Source: CAZWRN01 sp964446685
GTDB taxonomy: Bacteria; Patescibacteriota; Microgenomatia; Daviesbacterales; UBA10151
Length of the DNA: 47,295 bases
Assembly: GCA_964446685.1 (NCBI GenBank)
Contig: CAYUPO010000011.1
Location: 1 to 47,295, forward strand
Reading direction: 5' to 3'
Shown: piece after piece, positions 32,416-40,915 of the stretch
How the letters are laid out: the number at the start of each line of letters is the position of its first letter
Position numbering within the stretch: the first letter of the stretch is position 1
Notes under the pieces: model-generated
The model's input: only the letters and a program-made list of their open reading frames with translations
Databases searched by the model: none
Told to the model about the DNA's origin: nothing
Position numbers and translations under genes: made by a program

Positions 32416-32554
32416 CATAATTTCTGGCTGCAACAAAAAAAGTGTCATCCCCGACTTGATCGGGGATCCATAACCATTCATCTTCAATACATTGATGGCT
32501 ATTTTTGCAAAGTAAATTCTTCGCGTATAGATTCCCGCATTCGCGGGAATGACG
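32416..32554. repeat. Long composite repeat, copy A (left flank of the HicB-like/MOSC pair)
   Basis: About 139 bases with the order ATTTCTGGCTGCAAC, a hairpin TCCCCGACTTGATCGGGGA, an AT-rich middle (ACATTGATGGC, GCAAAGTAAATTCTTCGCG) and a final hairpin CCCGCATTCGCGGGAATGACG. It is almost the same along its full length as the copy at 33768-33904, in the same orientation, with about ten differences by eye. Confidence 0.9.
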
Positions 32555-32562
32555 GAGAGACA

Positions 32563-32709
32563 TTAAGATTCAAAATAAAGCTCTAATGCTTCTTCAAGAT
32601 TTTTAATAGCATCATTTTCAGACTCGCCCTGACTTGCCACTTCTACTTCCAAAGCTTTGGCTACAAATAAATCATTTTCTTTCCAGACAATACTATGAAT
32701 TTGTTTCAT
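32563..32709 (-). CDS. HicB-like small protein (48 aa)
   Basis: Start MKQIHSIVWKEND, then FVAKALEVEVASQGESENDA and a helix IKNLEEALELYFES. This is the compact HicB/UPF0150 fold pattern (FVA...SQGES..EAI.NL.EAL). Antitoxins of HicAB systems are usually longer and carry a DNA-binding domain; this one does not, and no HicA toxin is adjacent, so it is an orphan or a stand-alone domain. A minus-strand TAAAAT lies six bases before the ATG. Confidence 0.7.
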   Translation of the reverse strand: MKQIHSIVWKENDLFVAKALEVEVASQGESENDAIKNLEEALELYFES

Positions 32710-32728
32710 GAAGCTATTTTACAACAAT

Positions 32729-33691
32729 TTATTTACGCATTATTTCCTGACGAGAACCAAACACTAAAGCTGGATTACGAAGATCTGTAGCTGTAATTAT
32801 ATCTCCCTGAAAAACGCTTGCTTCATTTAGAGGTAGTAAATTTTCTCCCATAATAGTTTTTGGGTCACCATCCTGATTGAGCCAAAGACGATATTTTGCT
32901 AGCTCGGTAAGAGGCTTAAAAACCTTTAACTGACCTGTTTCACTGTTAACTCCAGTAATTGAACATCTATCACAAGGTTTTGGACACACAAACTCAACAC
33001 TCCCAACTCTCCCACTGTGAATCTGATGCTCAACATTTGGGATACCAAAATCTGCAACTATCTGAGGCCGAAAATCCTGCCATGGAACATCAAACCCCGC
33101 TCTTTGAGATAGTTCTTCAACTGATCTGCTATTTACAAAATGAATCGGATATCCATCCCAAAAACGCCCATCATTGGTATTTTGCATGTAATTTTGTCTA
33201 GCAAGTCTGTTCCAATCGCTTCCCATCTCTACCAGCTTCACATCAAATTCAAGATGATCACTTAACCACTCGGATCCTTCAGGGATCTCAATCGCATTTC
33301 CACGATGCTCCCAGACCTGAATGGGTGTATCTCCTGGCTGATCAGCTCGAGATGGTATACCTACACCCTCAACTCCCAAACTTCCCCAAAAGAGTTGGAG
33401 CTGACCACTCTTTTCACTTGGCTTGATTAATGCAAGTTCGGAAAAACTCTGTGGTCTTTCTGTACGGTCAGATGAATCGCGTTTATCACGCTGAGTTACA
33501 ACCTCATGAAGACCATCCGCGTTTGCCTTAGCTCTAACTACTGCAAGGCCATGATCTTTAATACCAGAAATTGTTTCAAGTCCGGAGCGGGTTATGCGTC
33601 CATGGGGAATGTCATATCTGCCTCCACTTTTAACCGGATAAATAGCCAGATGGTTGATTTTTCCTCGAATCAGATCAGGAGAAAGTGACAT
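32729..33691 (-). CDS. MOSC-domain protein with N-terminal MOSC beta-barrel domain
   Basis: 320 residues. The N-terminal domain starts KINHLAIYPVKSGG, typical of the MOSC_N domain. The C-terminal MOSC domain contains CPKPCDRCSITGVN, with Cys236, Cys240 and Cys243; one of these would bind the molybdenum cofactor in YcbX/mARC-like enzymes that reduce N-hydroxylated compounds. No cofactor-synthesis gene is present in the window, and CPR genomes usually lack that pathway. The gene sits between two direct copies of a long repeat, suggesting acquisition. On the minus strand CAAAAT lies seven bases before the ATG. Confidence 0.85.
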   Translation of the reverse strand: MSLSPDLIRGKINHLAIYPVKSGGRYDIPHGRITRSGLETISGIKDHGLAVVRAKANADGLHEVVTQRDKRDSSDRTERPQSFSELALIKPSEKSGQLQLFWGSLGVEGVGIPSRADQPGDTPIQVWEHRGNAIEIPEGSEWLSDHLEFDVKLVEMGSDWNRLARQNYMQNTNDGRFWDGYPIHFVNSRSVEELSQRAGFDVPWQDFRPQIVADFGIPNVEHQIHSGRVGSVEFVCPKPCDRCSITGVNSETGQLKVFKPLTELAKYRLWLNQDGDPKTIMGENLLPLNEASVFQGDIITATDLRNPALVFGSRQEIMRK

Positions 33692-33767
33692 AAACCCGAT
33701 TTTGCACTTTTAGTAAAAATAAATCAAGAGGAATGATATATATGTAGTATATACTAGGTATATATCA

Positions 33768-33904
33768 CACAATTTCTGGCTGCAACCAAAAAGCGTCATC
33801 CCCGACTTGATCGGGGATCCATAACCATTCATTTTCATACATTGATGGCAATTTTTGCAAAGTAAATTCTTCGCGTACAGATTCCCGCTTTCGCGGGAAT
33901 GACG
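33768..33904. repeat. Long composite repeat, copy B (right flank of the MOSC gene)
   Basis: Same orientation and layout as the 32416-32554 copy: ATTTCTGGCTGCAAC, the hairpin TCCCCGACTTGATCGGGGA, the shared middle, and the final hairpin CCCGCTTTCGCGGGAATGACG. The similarity stops abruptly at the ATGACG end. Confidence 0.9.
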
Positions 33905-33909
33905 TGGTG

Positions 33910-34620
33910 TTACTTTTGAAAGACACACCAATGGTGTAGACAGTTGTATTTCTTTTCAAAGAATGTGGCTACTTTAGCTACTCTTTCATGTTCAATTAGC
34001 TTTACACCTTTATACATCTCTTTTATTTCCTCCAAATCAAAAGTTTTTTCAAATTTGCCGGTTTTTGGGTGGATAAAGGCGTTTTCCTCTGTTGCCGGAG
34101 ATTTTAGAATAGTTTGCGCATGATATTCATCTTGTGGAGATAACAGATAGGCTAACAAATAACCACCAGGTTTAAGAATTCTGACCATCTCAGATGCAGC
34201 AAACATTCTTCCTTTAGCATCTTCAATATCCGTTGTAGCAAAACAATCTATTACTATGTCAAATGAATTGTCCGGAAAATTCCAGAAAGTGGTTGCATCA
34301 TGGTAATAAAACTCTGTTTGCTTCTCTACTCCCACCCTGGTTGCTCTTTTTTTAGCTTCATCAACTGCTATCCTGGAAAAATCGATCCCAGTTGAATGAA
34401 ATCCTTGTTTGGCTAACCAAATAACATTACGTCCTTTACCACATCCCAGCTCAATTGCCTTTAAACTTCTAAAATCTATTTTTTTATCTTTTAGCCAGTC
34501 TAAAAACTTTACAACTCCACTCGATCCTTCTTCAGAATCCATCTGTAAAAGAGAAAAAGGCTCAGCGTGCTCTTTTTCCCAGATATTTTGCTGATCTTGA
34601 TGCGAGATAGACTTGGTCAT
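33910..34620 (-). CDS. Class I SAM-dependent methyltransferase
   Basis: 236 residues. Motif I is AIELGCGKGRNVIWLA (residues 56-70), with the ribose-binding Asp80 in GIDFS; the later VIDCFATTDIED and VRILKPGGYLLAYL match motifs II and III. The substrate cannot be told from the sequence; family relatives methylate small molecules. A repeat element lies just 5 bases from its stop. CAAAAT is six bases before the ATG on the minus strand. Confidence 0.88.
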   Translation of the reverse strand: MTKSISHQDQQNIWEKEHAEPFSLLQMDSEEGSSGVVKFLDWLKDKKIDFRSLKAIELGCGKGRNVIWLAKQGFHSTGIDFSRIAVDEAKKRATRVGVEKQTEFYYHDATTFWNFPDNSFDIVIDCFATTDIEDAKGRMFAASEMVRILKPGGYLLAYLLSPQDEYHAQTILKSPATEENAFIHPKTGKFEKTFDLEEIKEMYKGVKLIEHERVAKVATFFEKKYNCLHHWCVFQK

Positions 34621-34728
34621 TTAAAGATTTTGCATTTTTTTAAGAAATAAATCAATCCATAAGCACAAATAGATGTCATCAAGTTATTTCCACGACAGAT
34701 TCAAATTATTGTATAATTTGAAAACTCA

Positions 34729-36297
34729 ATGCCTGAACAATTTACTTTAAAAGACCAGATTAAAAATTATTTATCCAATTTGCGGGATCAGATGTCACAG
34801 AATGCTGCTTTAAAATTTAGTTCTGAGGAAAGTGATATGAAACAGTATATTTTGAGTGATGAACAGATTGAAAAATTTTCTGAAAAAGCGATTGCCTTTA
34901 TTAAGGATAGCAATGAGATGTCACGGATGTGGCATGGTGAGGAACTTACTAAATTAAGAATGGAAGAAATGAAGATCCAGGGGCCTTCCCCTGTTTATAA
35001 AATCAAATGTATTGATGGCCGTAAACCAAGGGGATACGAAGGCGAAGCCCATTCACTCAAATCTGAAAAAGCCCAACTAGCTCTTTCCCGAAATAAATCA
35101 ACCGGGCAATTAATACCGTTAGGGGCTGATATTTGCGTTAATTTATCCGACCCAACTGAAGAACCAGTTGAGATGAGCCTGGCTCATTATGATTCTGTTA
35201 ACAGTCACCAGGGCTGTGCAGCCATGGGATTAGTACTAAAAGATTTTTTAAATAACATCTCAAGCACCTGGCAATTTCTAACACCAGATGAGATCAGACT
35301 GATTCAGTCAGCAGCCGACAGAAGTCTGGCTTATTCCAATTTGTTACTTTTAGAACTCACCAATAAAACAGCTTTAGACAATATTCACAACGATTACCGT
35401 CTTCTTCAGGGTTATCAGCCTTTAAAACATGTAGCTATTACCGCACTTTTTGATACCAGAACCATGGGAATTGAACTCTGGACTCCCCTTATTATTAAAA
35501 ATGATACTCACTTATCTTTGCCTGATGAAAATGATATTAAAAAGCTCAGCACCACCCTTTTAACCCGAAAATATGCAGATATGATTGCCGGACTAAAAAA
35601 TGCACCAAAAATGGGTATTTTTAGGGATAATTTTGCCCATCGTAGTGCTTTTACCGAATATTCAAAGTCTTTAGTCAGTTTATCCCGCCAGCTTTCAGAC
35701 AAATCAACACCACTAACTTCTACCGGGAATGAATTATTTGTAGAAGTAGCTGATTTTATCAGCCAATATTATCCTGAATATACGCCAAATCAACAACAAG
35801 CCATCCGTTACCGGATTATCCGAACCATTGTTCACCAATATCTAACAGCTCTTCATCTGGCACCTGAAAAACATTTATATTCAGATCACGGAGAAAAATT
35901 TATTTCGATTGCTGAAGACGGAAATTATCCAGGTAAATATCTGATAGAGTACCAGTGTTTTAGAATGAGTGGTCCGGATATAACAACTTCAGCCAGAAGA
36001 CTCCAGATCTCTGCCTCAGTCATGGATTCCATCAATGTCGACCAAGGTCAGCCACATGTAGCTTTTTTCTCAACTTCAATCAGCCAATCTGATTACGAAC
36101 ACCGAAACGATCCGCTTCACAATGAAAAATACAAAGATGCCAGAAGAGAAAGTATCAAATTTTACAAAGGGCTAATGGAAAACACTTTATTCAGAAGCCT
36201 GGTAGAATCAAAAAACACGATTCCAATCCCACTGCTGACTATCCGAGAAACCGGTGAAGTAGTCAAAGTCCTCTCCTCAAATGCTCTGTATTATTAA
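34729..36297 (+). CDS. 522-aa protein with a beta-carbonic-anhydrase-like zinc motif
   Basis: I do not recognise the whole protein. Two segments match the zinc site of beta-class carbonic anhydrases. Cys94-Ile-Asp96-Gly-Arg98 (KIKCIDGRKP) fits the Cys-x-Asp-x-Arg motif with the catalytic Asp/Arg pair, and His160-Gln-Gly-Cys163 (NSHQGCAAMG) fits His-x-x-Cys. The order is right and the spacing (66 residues from Cys94 to His160) is close to real enzymes. The remaining 350 residues are unlike the usual 200-residue enzyme. It may hydrate CO2 or use the same fold for another task. TATAAT at 34712-34717 ends 11 bases before the ATG. Confidence 0.55.
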   Translation: MPEQFTLKDQIKNYLSNLRDQMSQNAALKFSSEESDMKQYILSDEQIEKFSEKAIAFIKDSNEMSRMWHGEELTKLRMEEMKIQGPSPVYKIKCIDGRKPRGYEGEAHSLKSEKAQLALSRNKSTGQLIPLGADICVNLSDPTEEPVEMSLAHYDSVNSHQGCAAMGLVLKDFLNNISSTWQFLTPDEIRLIQSAADRSLAYSNLLLLELTNKTALDNIHNDYRLLQGYQPLKHVAITALFDTRTMGIELWTPLIIKNDTHLSLPDENDIKKLSTTLLTRKYADMIAGLKNAPKMGIFRDNFAHRSAFTEYSKSLVSLSRQLSDKSTPLTSTGNELFVEVADFISQYYPEYTPNQQQAIRYRIIRTIVHQYLTALHLAPEKHLYSDHGEKFISIAEDGNYPGKYLIEYQCFRMSGPDITTSARRLQISASVMDSINVDQGQPHVAFFSTSISQSDYEHRNDPLHNEKYKDARRESIKFYKGLMENTLFRSLVESKNTIPIPLLTIRETGEVVKVLSSNALYY

Positions 36298-36869
36298 ATT
36301 TTTAATTTGTTTGTAACTTCAGTTAAAATTTCTTTAAATTCCAGTTTAGGTGTTGGATAGCCAAAATGTTCCTGATCAGTGTACTCATAATATTCGGAAT
36401 TAAGCTTTTGATGAATAAATCTAGCCTCATCAATTGGAATAAAAGGATCATCAGTTGAATGATACTGAATAATCCATTGCTGATTTTGTTTGATTTGTTC
36501 CCAGTTCCAGGGTTCATCATAATATCCGCTAATTGTTTCGCCTGGATGTCCCAAATCAGTATGCTCTCCTGCCACTAAAACTGAACCTAATAATTTATGT
36601 TCTTCGGCATAACGCATCGCTGCTACTGCTCCCGATGAATGTCCAATCAAAATAGTATTCTCATCAGCTCCCAGTTTTTCCAAAAAAGGCAACCAGTACT
36701 CTTTTCTGGCATATACCGGATCCGGAAAATTTTGTGAAATTACTTTTATTCCCAGTTCTTCAAAGCCTTTTTTCAAAAAGGGAAACCAACCATCAGGCGC
36801 ATTAATATCCCCTCCCCCGTTTCCCGGGATAAAGATTATTTTTAACTGATTATTAATATTCTTATTCAT
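36294..36869 (-). CDS. RBBP9/YdeN-type alpha/beta hydrolase
   Basis: Serine hydrolase fold. The N-terminal strand IIFIPGNGGGD is followed by the nucleophile elbow GHSSG (Ser78), and the acid and base are seen in STDDPFIP and QEHFGYP. The family shows weak esterase activity of unknown physiological use. The start is placed at ATG 36869; the upstream in-frame ATG at 36890 would overlap the -10 box TATAAT (36887-36882). It is 191 residues long. Its stop overlaps the preceding plus-strand gene by four bases. Confidence 0.85.
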   Translation of the reverse strand: MNKNINNQLKIIFIPGNGGGDINAPDGWFPFLKKGFEELGIKVISQNFPDPVYARKEYWLPFLEKLGADENTILIGHSSGAVAAMRYAEEHKLLGSVLVAGEHTDLGHPGETISGYYDEPWNWEQIKQNQQWIIQYHSTDDPFIPIDEARFIHQKLNSEYYEYTDQEHFGYPTPKLEFKEILTEVTNKLKI

Positions 36870-36952
36870 CAGATAGATTCGATTATACACTAAATCTTTG
36901 TTTACTAGCTGACAATAATGTCAGGATTGAGTCAGCCAAAAGTACTATACTA

Positions 36953-36981
36953 TTGACATATCAAATTCTTTGAACTACAAT
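36953..36981 (+). promoter_or_regulatory. Strong promoter upstream of the tRNA-like gene
   Basis: Consensus TTGACA (36953-36958), an ideal 17-base spacer and TACAAT (36976-36981). The predicted start near 36988 would give a leader of about 60 bases before the tRNA-like sequence at 37048. Confidence 0.75.
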
Positions 36982-37047
36982 AACCAGCAGAAATCTGATA
37001 CTAAACCTTTCTGATCATATCTGGTTTATCCGATTTCTTCCGAACTA

Positions 37048-37147
37048 GGAGGGGTCGCATAGCGGCCTAGTGCGAGAGAATATAATTTATTATAATCTCT
37101 CTCTCGAAATCTCGGGAGCGTACGTTCGAATCGTACCCCCTCCGCCA
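37048..37147 (+). tRNA. tRNA-like gene with an aberrant or intron-containing anticodon arm
   Basis: The acceptor stem GGAGGGG pairs perfectly with CCCCUCC, followed by G73 and encoded CCA. U8, a four-pair D stem (GCAU/GUGC), A14, G15 and G18-G19 are all in place. The T arm GUACG-UUCGAAU-CGUAC is canonical. The anticodon arm is not. Positions 37074-37101 form a 12-pair hairpin with one mismatch and an AU-rich tip (loop UUUA), and a proper anticodon-like loop CUCGAAA (serine CGA) follows at 37103-37109. If 37080-37102 (23 bases) were removed, AGAGA could pair with UCUCG at four of five positions, with a five-base variable loop. It could be an intron-bearing tRNA, a non-decoding tRNA or a pseudogene. 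Confidence 0.65.
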
Positions 37148-37150
37148 TTA

Positions 37151-37194
37151 GCCGCCGAAGTCTTTCGATAAACTTAAGACGTAGGCGGTATTTT
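37151..37194 (+). terminator. Probable terminator after the tRNA-like gene
   Basis: GCCGCC (37151-37156) and GUCUU (37160-37164) pair with AAGAC and GGCGG (37176-37188) across a small internal loop, followed by UAUUUU. The run ends eight bases before the alr start, and TATTTT could itself serve as a -10 box. Confidence 0.55.
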
Positions 37195-37201
37195 AGTACC
37201 T

Positions 37202-38335
37202 ATGGATATAAACTTTTTGCATCCGCTCAATGTCTTAGAAATCTCCAAAGAGAGACTTCATCAAAACGCCCAAACTTTGATAAATATAAATCCGAATATC
37301 AAAATCTCGCCAGTTCTCAAATCAAATGCTTACGGCCATGGAATAGAGTTGATCGGCAAAGAGCTTGAAAGCTACAACTTCCCTTTTTATTGCGTAAACT
37401 CTCTTCCGGAAGCAGTTGCTCTTCGAAATGCCGGTGTGAAAACTGATATTTTAATCATGGGTTATGTTGATCCGGCCAATTTAAAAGAAAAACAATGGGA
37501 CTTTATCTTTGCTGCTTTTGATCTGGAATTTGCCAAAGTCGTCAATGATACACAGGATAATCCACGGGTACATCTGAATGTAGAAACAGGTCTTCACCGT
37601 GATGGTGTGGATTTTTTGCGTTTTGAGCAGATGTTGGTTGATCTTAAAAAGCTTCATAAACTTAAAATTGAAGGCCTGATGTCTCATATGGCTTATTCCA
37701 ATGAACCTGACTCAGAAACTACTCAAAAACAAATCGAACTTTTTAAACAAGCGAAACAAGTCGTCAAAGAAGCTGGAATAAATCCAACCTGGTTCCACTG
37801 GGGTGGATCATTAGCACTATTAAATAATCTTGCTTCAGAAGCAAATATCGTCAGATGTGGGAAAGCTTTTTTTGGGATTGCCCTTAATATTTCTTATTCA
37901 GGAGACAAAAAAGATGAACCAGAATTTATGTCTAAATTTAAGTTGGTTATGAAACTAAAAACCAAGGTCGCTCAGGTTAAAACTATCCAGCCTGGTGACA
38001 CAGTCAGTTATTCTGATATGTTTCGGGCAGACAAACCAATGACAATCGGTATTATACCTACAGGCTACAATGACGGAATTGATCGCAGATTGATCAACAA
38101 AGGTGTTGTTTTAGTAAATGGAAAAGCATGTAAATACTTAGGGGTAATCGCAATGAATGTGACAGTCATCGACCTAACAGAAATTGAAGATCCAAAGCCA
38201 GGTATAGAAGTAATCATTTACTCCGACAACGCCTCAGACCCAAACACATTTGACAACTCAGCCGCTATGTGTGCAACCCTTCCACAGGATTTAGTTCTTC
38301 ATTTACCCAAAGATTTAGTAAGGAAATTAGTTTAA
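37202..38335 (+). CDS. alr: Alanine racemase
   Basis: PLP enzyme interconverting L- and D-alanine for peptidoglycan. The cofactor lysine is Lys40 in SPVLKSNAYGHG. The opposite catalytic tyrosine lies in IPTGYNDGIDRR near residue 280, and LGVIAMNVTVIDL is the conserved C-terminal barrel motif. Length is 377 residues. It follows the tRNA-like gene by 54 bases and shares no overlap with it. Its stop meets the stop of the convergent peptidase gene with no gap. Confidence 0.95.
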   Translation: MDINFLHPLNVLEISKERLHQNAQTLININPNIKISPVLKSNAYGHGIELIGKELESYNFPFYCVNSLPEAVALRNAGVKTDILIMGYVDPANLKEKQWDFIFAAFDLEFAKVVNDTQDNPRVHLNVETGLHRDGVDFLRFEQMLVDLKKLHKLKIEGLMSHMAYSNEPDSETTQKQIELFKQAKQVVKEAGINPTWFHWGGSLALLNNLASEANIVRCGKAFFGIALNISYSGDKKDEPEFMSKFKLVMKLKTKVAQVKTIQPGDTVSYSDMFRADKPMTIGIIPTGYNDGIDRRLINKGVVLVNGKACKYLGVIAMNVTVIDLTEIEDPKPGIEVIIYSDNASDPNTFDNSAAMCATLPQDLVLHLPKDLVRKLV

Positions 38336-39127
38336 TTATATTGGGAATACTGAAGAATTGGGACGAATAGTTCTGGTTGTTTTCTCTTTAATAACATCTA
38401 CCCCATCTCCTTCTCCTACAACAGTTGCGGTATAACCTTTAATTAAAAGAGCGGCCCCATTTCTGATCCCTAAAATAACTCTTGTAGGATCTTCAATCAC
38501 ATAATTTCTTAATTCTGCTTCACTTCCTCCACCTATACTAGGACCACCAGCTCCGGGTTCCAGATAGTGAGGATGCATATTCACATTGCTTTGCACAATA
38601 TTCAGTCCTTCGATCATGATAGTTGGTGTTCCATTAACATATGTAATGACACTTCTTTCATCCGCACAAGTTCTGATATCAGAGGCCATAGCCTGCTGAC
38701 CAGCACTTGTTCCATGTAAGGGACGGCCATCTGCCACTATTCTAGTTATATGATCACCTAAAGCAGTTTTCTGATCATGTAAAGCTTTTAACAAACGAAA
38801 AGTATTTCCTCCACCCATAAACACAGCATCAACATAATTTTCCGCTGCATTTCTAAGATCATAAGGTGTCATCAGATGTGCATGCAAAAAATCTTTTGCT
38901 CCATATCTTCTCAAACCAGTTTCAATCCTCTGCATAGCCTTTTCCTGACCTTCAAGTGGAGTTTTAGCATCAGTAACTATTAGAATATTCTTTCTTCCCG
39001 AAAACATTTGTTGAGTCTCATCACCAATATGGTCAAAGTCTTTTTTACCAGGTTGTTGATAATTAGTTGGCAAAAGCAACCATCTATTTTTGGTCAAATG
39101 AGGATACAAGATATTTGGATTTTTCAT
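38336..39127 (-). CDS. Peptidase family S51 (dipeptidase E/cyanophycinase-like)
   Basis: 263 residues. The nucleophile elbow HGTSAGQQAM holds Ser141, and MGGGNTFRLL and NMHPHY are typical of the S51 fold. Dipeptidase E cleaves Asp-X dipeptides, while cyanophycinase degrades storage polymer; the substrate here is open. On the minus strand TATACT (39140-39135) ends seven bases before the ATG, another leaderless start. Confidence 0.85.
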   Translation of the reverse strand: MKNPNILYPHLTKNRWLLLPTNYQQPGKKDFDHIGDETQQMFSGRKNILIVTDAKTPLEGQEKAMQRIETGLRRYGAKDFLHAHLMTPYDLRNAAENYVDAVFMGGGNTFRLLKALHDQKTALGDHITRIVADGRPLHGTSAGQQAMASDIRTCADERSVITYVNGTPTIMIEGLNIVQSNVNMHPHYLEPGAGGPSIGGGSEAELRNYVIEDPTRVILGIRNGAALLIKGYTATVVGEGDGVDVIKEKTTRTIRPNSSVFPI

Positions 39128-39256
39128 TTTTTGCAGTATAACTTAACTATAGGGCAAAATCAATATCATTTCTGTCAAATCTATCCAAAATGAGCATAGT
39201 AGATTTTAAAAAGCTGTAGGTATATAATACTTAGATTGTATCTTAATATATCAAAT

Positions 39257-40897
39257 ATGGACAACTCAGCAACAGACATGACATATACTGATGAAGAGAA
39301 CGATCTTGAAAATCGGTCTAACCAATCCTATAAAGCCTTTGATACAGGCACTTCTCCCAGTGAATTAAAGCTAACTCCTGAGCTCTTCGAAGATTTTAAA
39401 AAGACCGTTTTTGCCACCAGGCCAAATATTGGCAACTTTTATACTCAGATTGGTGAAACACCCCTATATAACTATTCCCGAACTCATACTTATGAAAACA
39501 AAAACAAAATAGCCAAAGTTAGACGAACTGAATTTATCACAACCCTCAAAGAAGAAATTCGCAAAGTCCTGGGAACTGAGATCGCCGAAAGTGTCGCCAA
39601 ACAGTTAAAAGACAATCATGGGGTATCAACGGTTCAGCATTATTCACCGCTTGGACATCCGGATACATTAAATGCCACCTTAACTAATGCCCTTCCCTAT
39701 TTCGGTATGAATCAGCCTTTTTTGAAAAACGTCATTGTCTTCCCCTGTGCTGGTGTCTCCTTTAATAATACTAAATTCCCCCGTGGTCATCTGTTTCATG
39801 CCAAAAACAAATCCGGTGAAGTCTCAACTGAGCAAATAACTTTTTTTGGACATACTGTTGATGCGAGACCCGTATTACATCATGCCCCTTATAGCCATGA
39901 AGATATAACTGCCGCTAAAAATTCACTAAATCAGCTTTTGCGGGAAGGAAAAATCGACAAAGAGACCTTTGACAAAATTTCAACAGTAATAACAGAAATT
40001 TATGGTTCTATTCATGTTCTGTCAGCTGATGATTATGTAGACCAACTAACAATCACCAATTACTGGTTATTCAAAAAATTGTTTGAAGGATACAACAAAC
40101 CTGTACCAAATATGGTCTATTTAGCCCAGGAAAAAGTGGTATTGCAGCTACTTCTAGATCATCACTTAAATAAAAAAACATCAATCAACCGCATGTTATT
40201 TGAAGAAAAATTATGGGTACTGATAGAAAAACATTTTGAAGGTGTTACCGGAGCATTTTCCCGAGAAAAAGAACTTGGAACTTTTCTGTTTTGGGGAATT
40301 CCAGCTGATGGTAAATATCGACTGCAACTTTGGAGGGATGGTAATTTTCTAAAGAGTAAAGATGGCTCATACAAAGTTGAACTTACACCCGAAGCAATCA
40401 AACAGGCAATTATAAATAAAGAACTTATTCCAAGTGTGATGCTCACCTTTAGTGTACTGGCTTGTTATTATGGTCTTATTCTGGGAGGTGGTTATGAACA
40501 AACATATTATCTGACTCAGACCCAGATTAACTATTCACTGATCATGCAGGAAATTGGTGACCAGGAAAGCTTCGATGCAGTTCAGGGTCTAAAAACCACA
40601 AATTTAGTCATCCCTCGTCCACTAATGTTTTATCTTGATGGTCAGAAAAATACCAGATATCCGGCAACTGGACTCGATTTATTAATTCATAGTCAGTTAG
40701 GCAAAAAATGGAATCAGATTTTAGATGCCACAAAACAAATAACCATGAATCTTTTTATTGAAAGAACATTACCTAGTATTTACCGGGAATACTGCAAAGA
40801 TGCCACAAACTACAAAACTTTTGCGTCACTAACTGAAAGAGATATCGAACTATTTAATGGCTTAGATAAAAAAATCCCATCTCTTGCTGCTATTTAA
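39257..40897 (+). CDS. Unknown protein (546 aa)
   Basis: No family recognised. The N-terminal 30 residues are acidic and Asn/Ser-rich. Then comes a region with KVRRTEFITTLKEEIRKVLG, a conserved-looking FPCAGVSFNN and RGHLFH, and HHAPYSHEDI. The C-terminal third is hydrophobic in part (SVMLTFSVLACYYGLILGGG, a possible membrane or buried helix) and ends in helices. TATAAT at 39223-39228 points to a start near 39235. A TTG at 39236 would add seven residues; the ATG at 39257 is preferred. The following gene is close, so they may work together. Confidence 0.7.
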   Translation: MDNSATDMTYTDEENDLENRSNQSYKAFDTGTSPSELKLTPELFEDFKKTVFATRPNIGNFYTQIGETPLYNYSRTHTYENKNKIAKVRRTEFITTLKEEIRKVLGTEIAESVAKQLKDNHGVSTVQHYSPLGHPDTLNATLTNALPYFGMNQPFLKNVIVFPCAGVSFNNTKFPRGHLFHAKNKSGEVSTEQITFFGHTVDARPVLHHAPYSHEDITAAKNSLNQLLREGKIDKETFDKISTVITEIYGSIHVLSADDYVDQLTITNYWLFKKLFEGYNKPVPNMVYLAQEKVVLQLLLDHHLNKKTSINRMLFEEKLWVLIEKHFEGVTGAFSREKELGTFLFWGIPADGKYRLQLWRDGNFLKSKDGSYKVELTPEAIKQAIINKELIPSVMLTFSVLACYYGLILGGGYEQTYYLTQTQINYSLIMQEIGDQESFDAVQGLKTTNLVIPRPLMFYLDGQKNTRYPATGLDLLIHSQLGKKWNQILDATKQITMNLFIERTLPSIYREYCKDATNYKTFASLTERDIELFNGLDKKIPSLAAI

Positions 40898-40915
40898 AGT
40901 TATTTATAAAAATAT

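Noticed and set aside
32563..32709. Complete HicAB toxin-antitoxin system
   Set aside because: Only a HicB-like domain is present; the space on both sides has no HicA-like frame.
33710..33959. Minus-strand frames containing RHSRESGN-type peptides
   Set aside because: They are translations of the palindromic repeat and its surroundings, not genes; similar frames appear at 32354-32563.
37048..37147. Selenocysteine tRNA
   Set aside because: No UCA anticodon, no long D stem and a 7+5 acceptor/T branch, so it does not fit tRNA-Sec.
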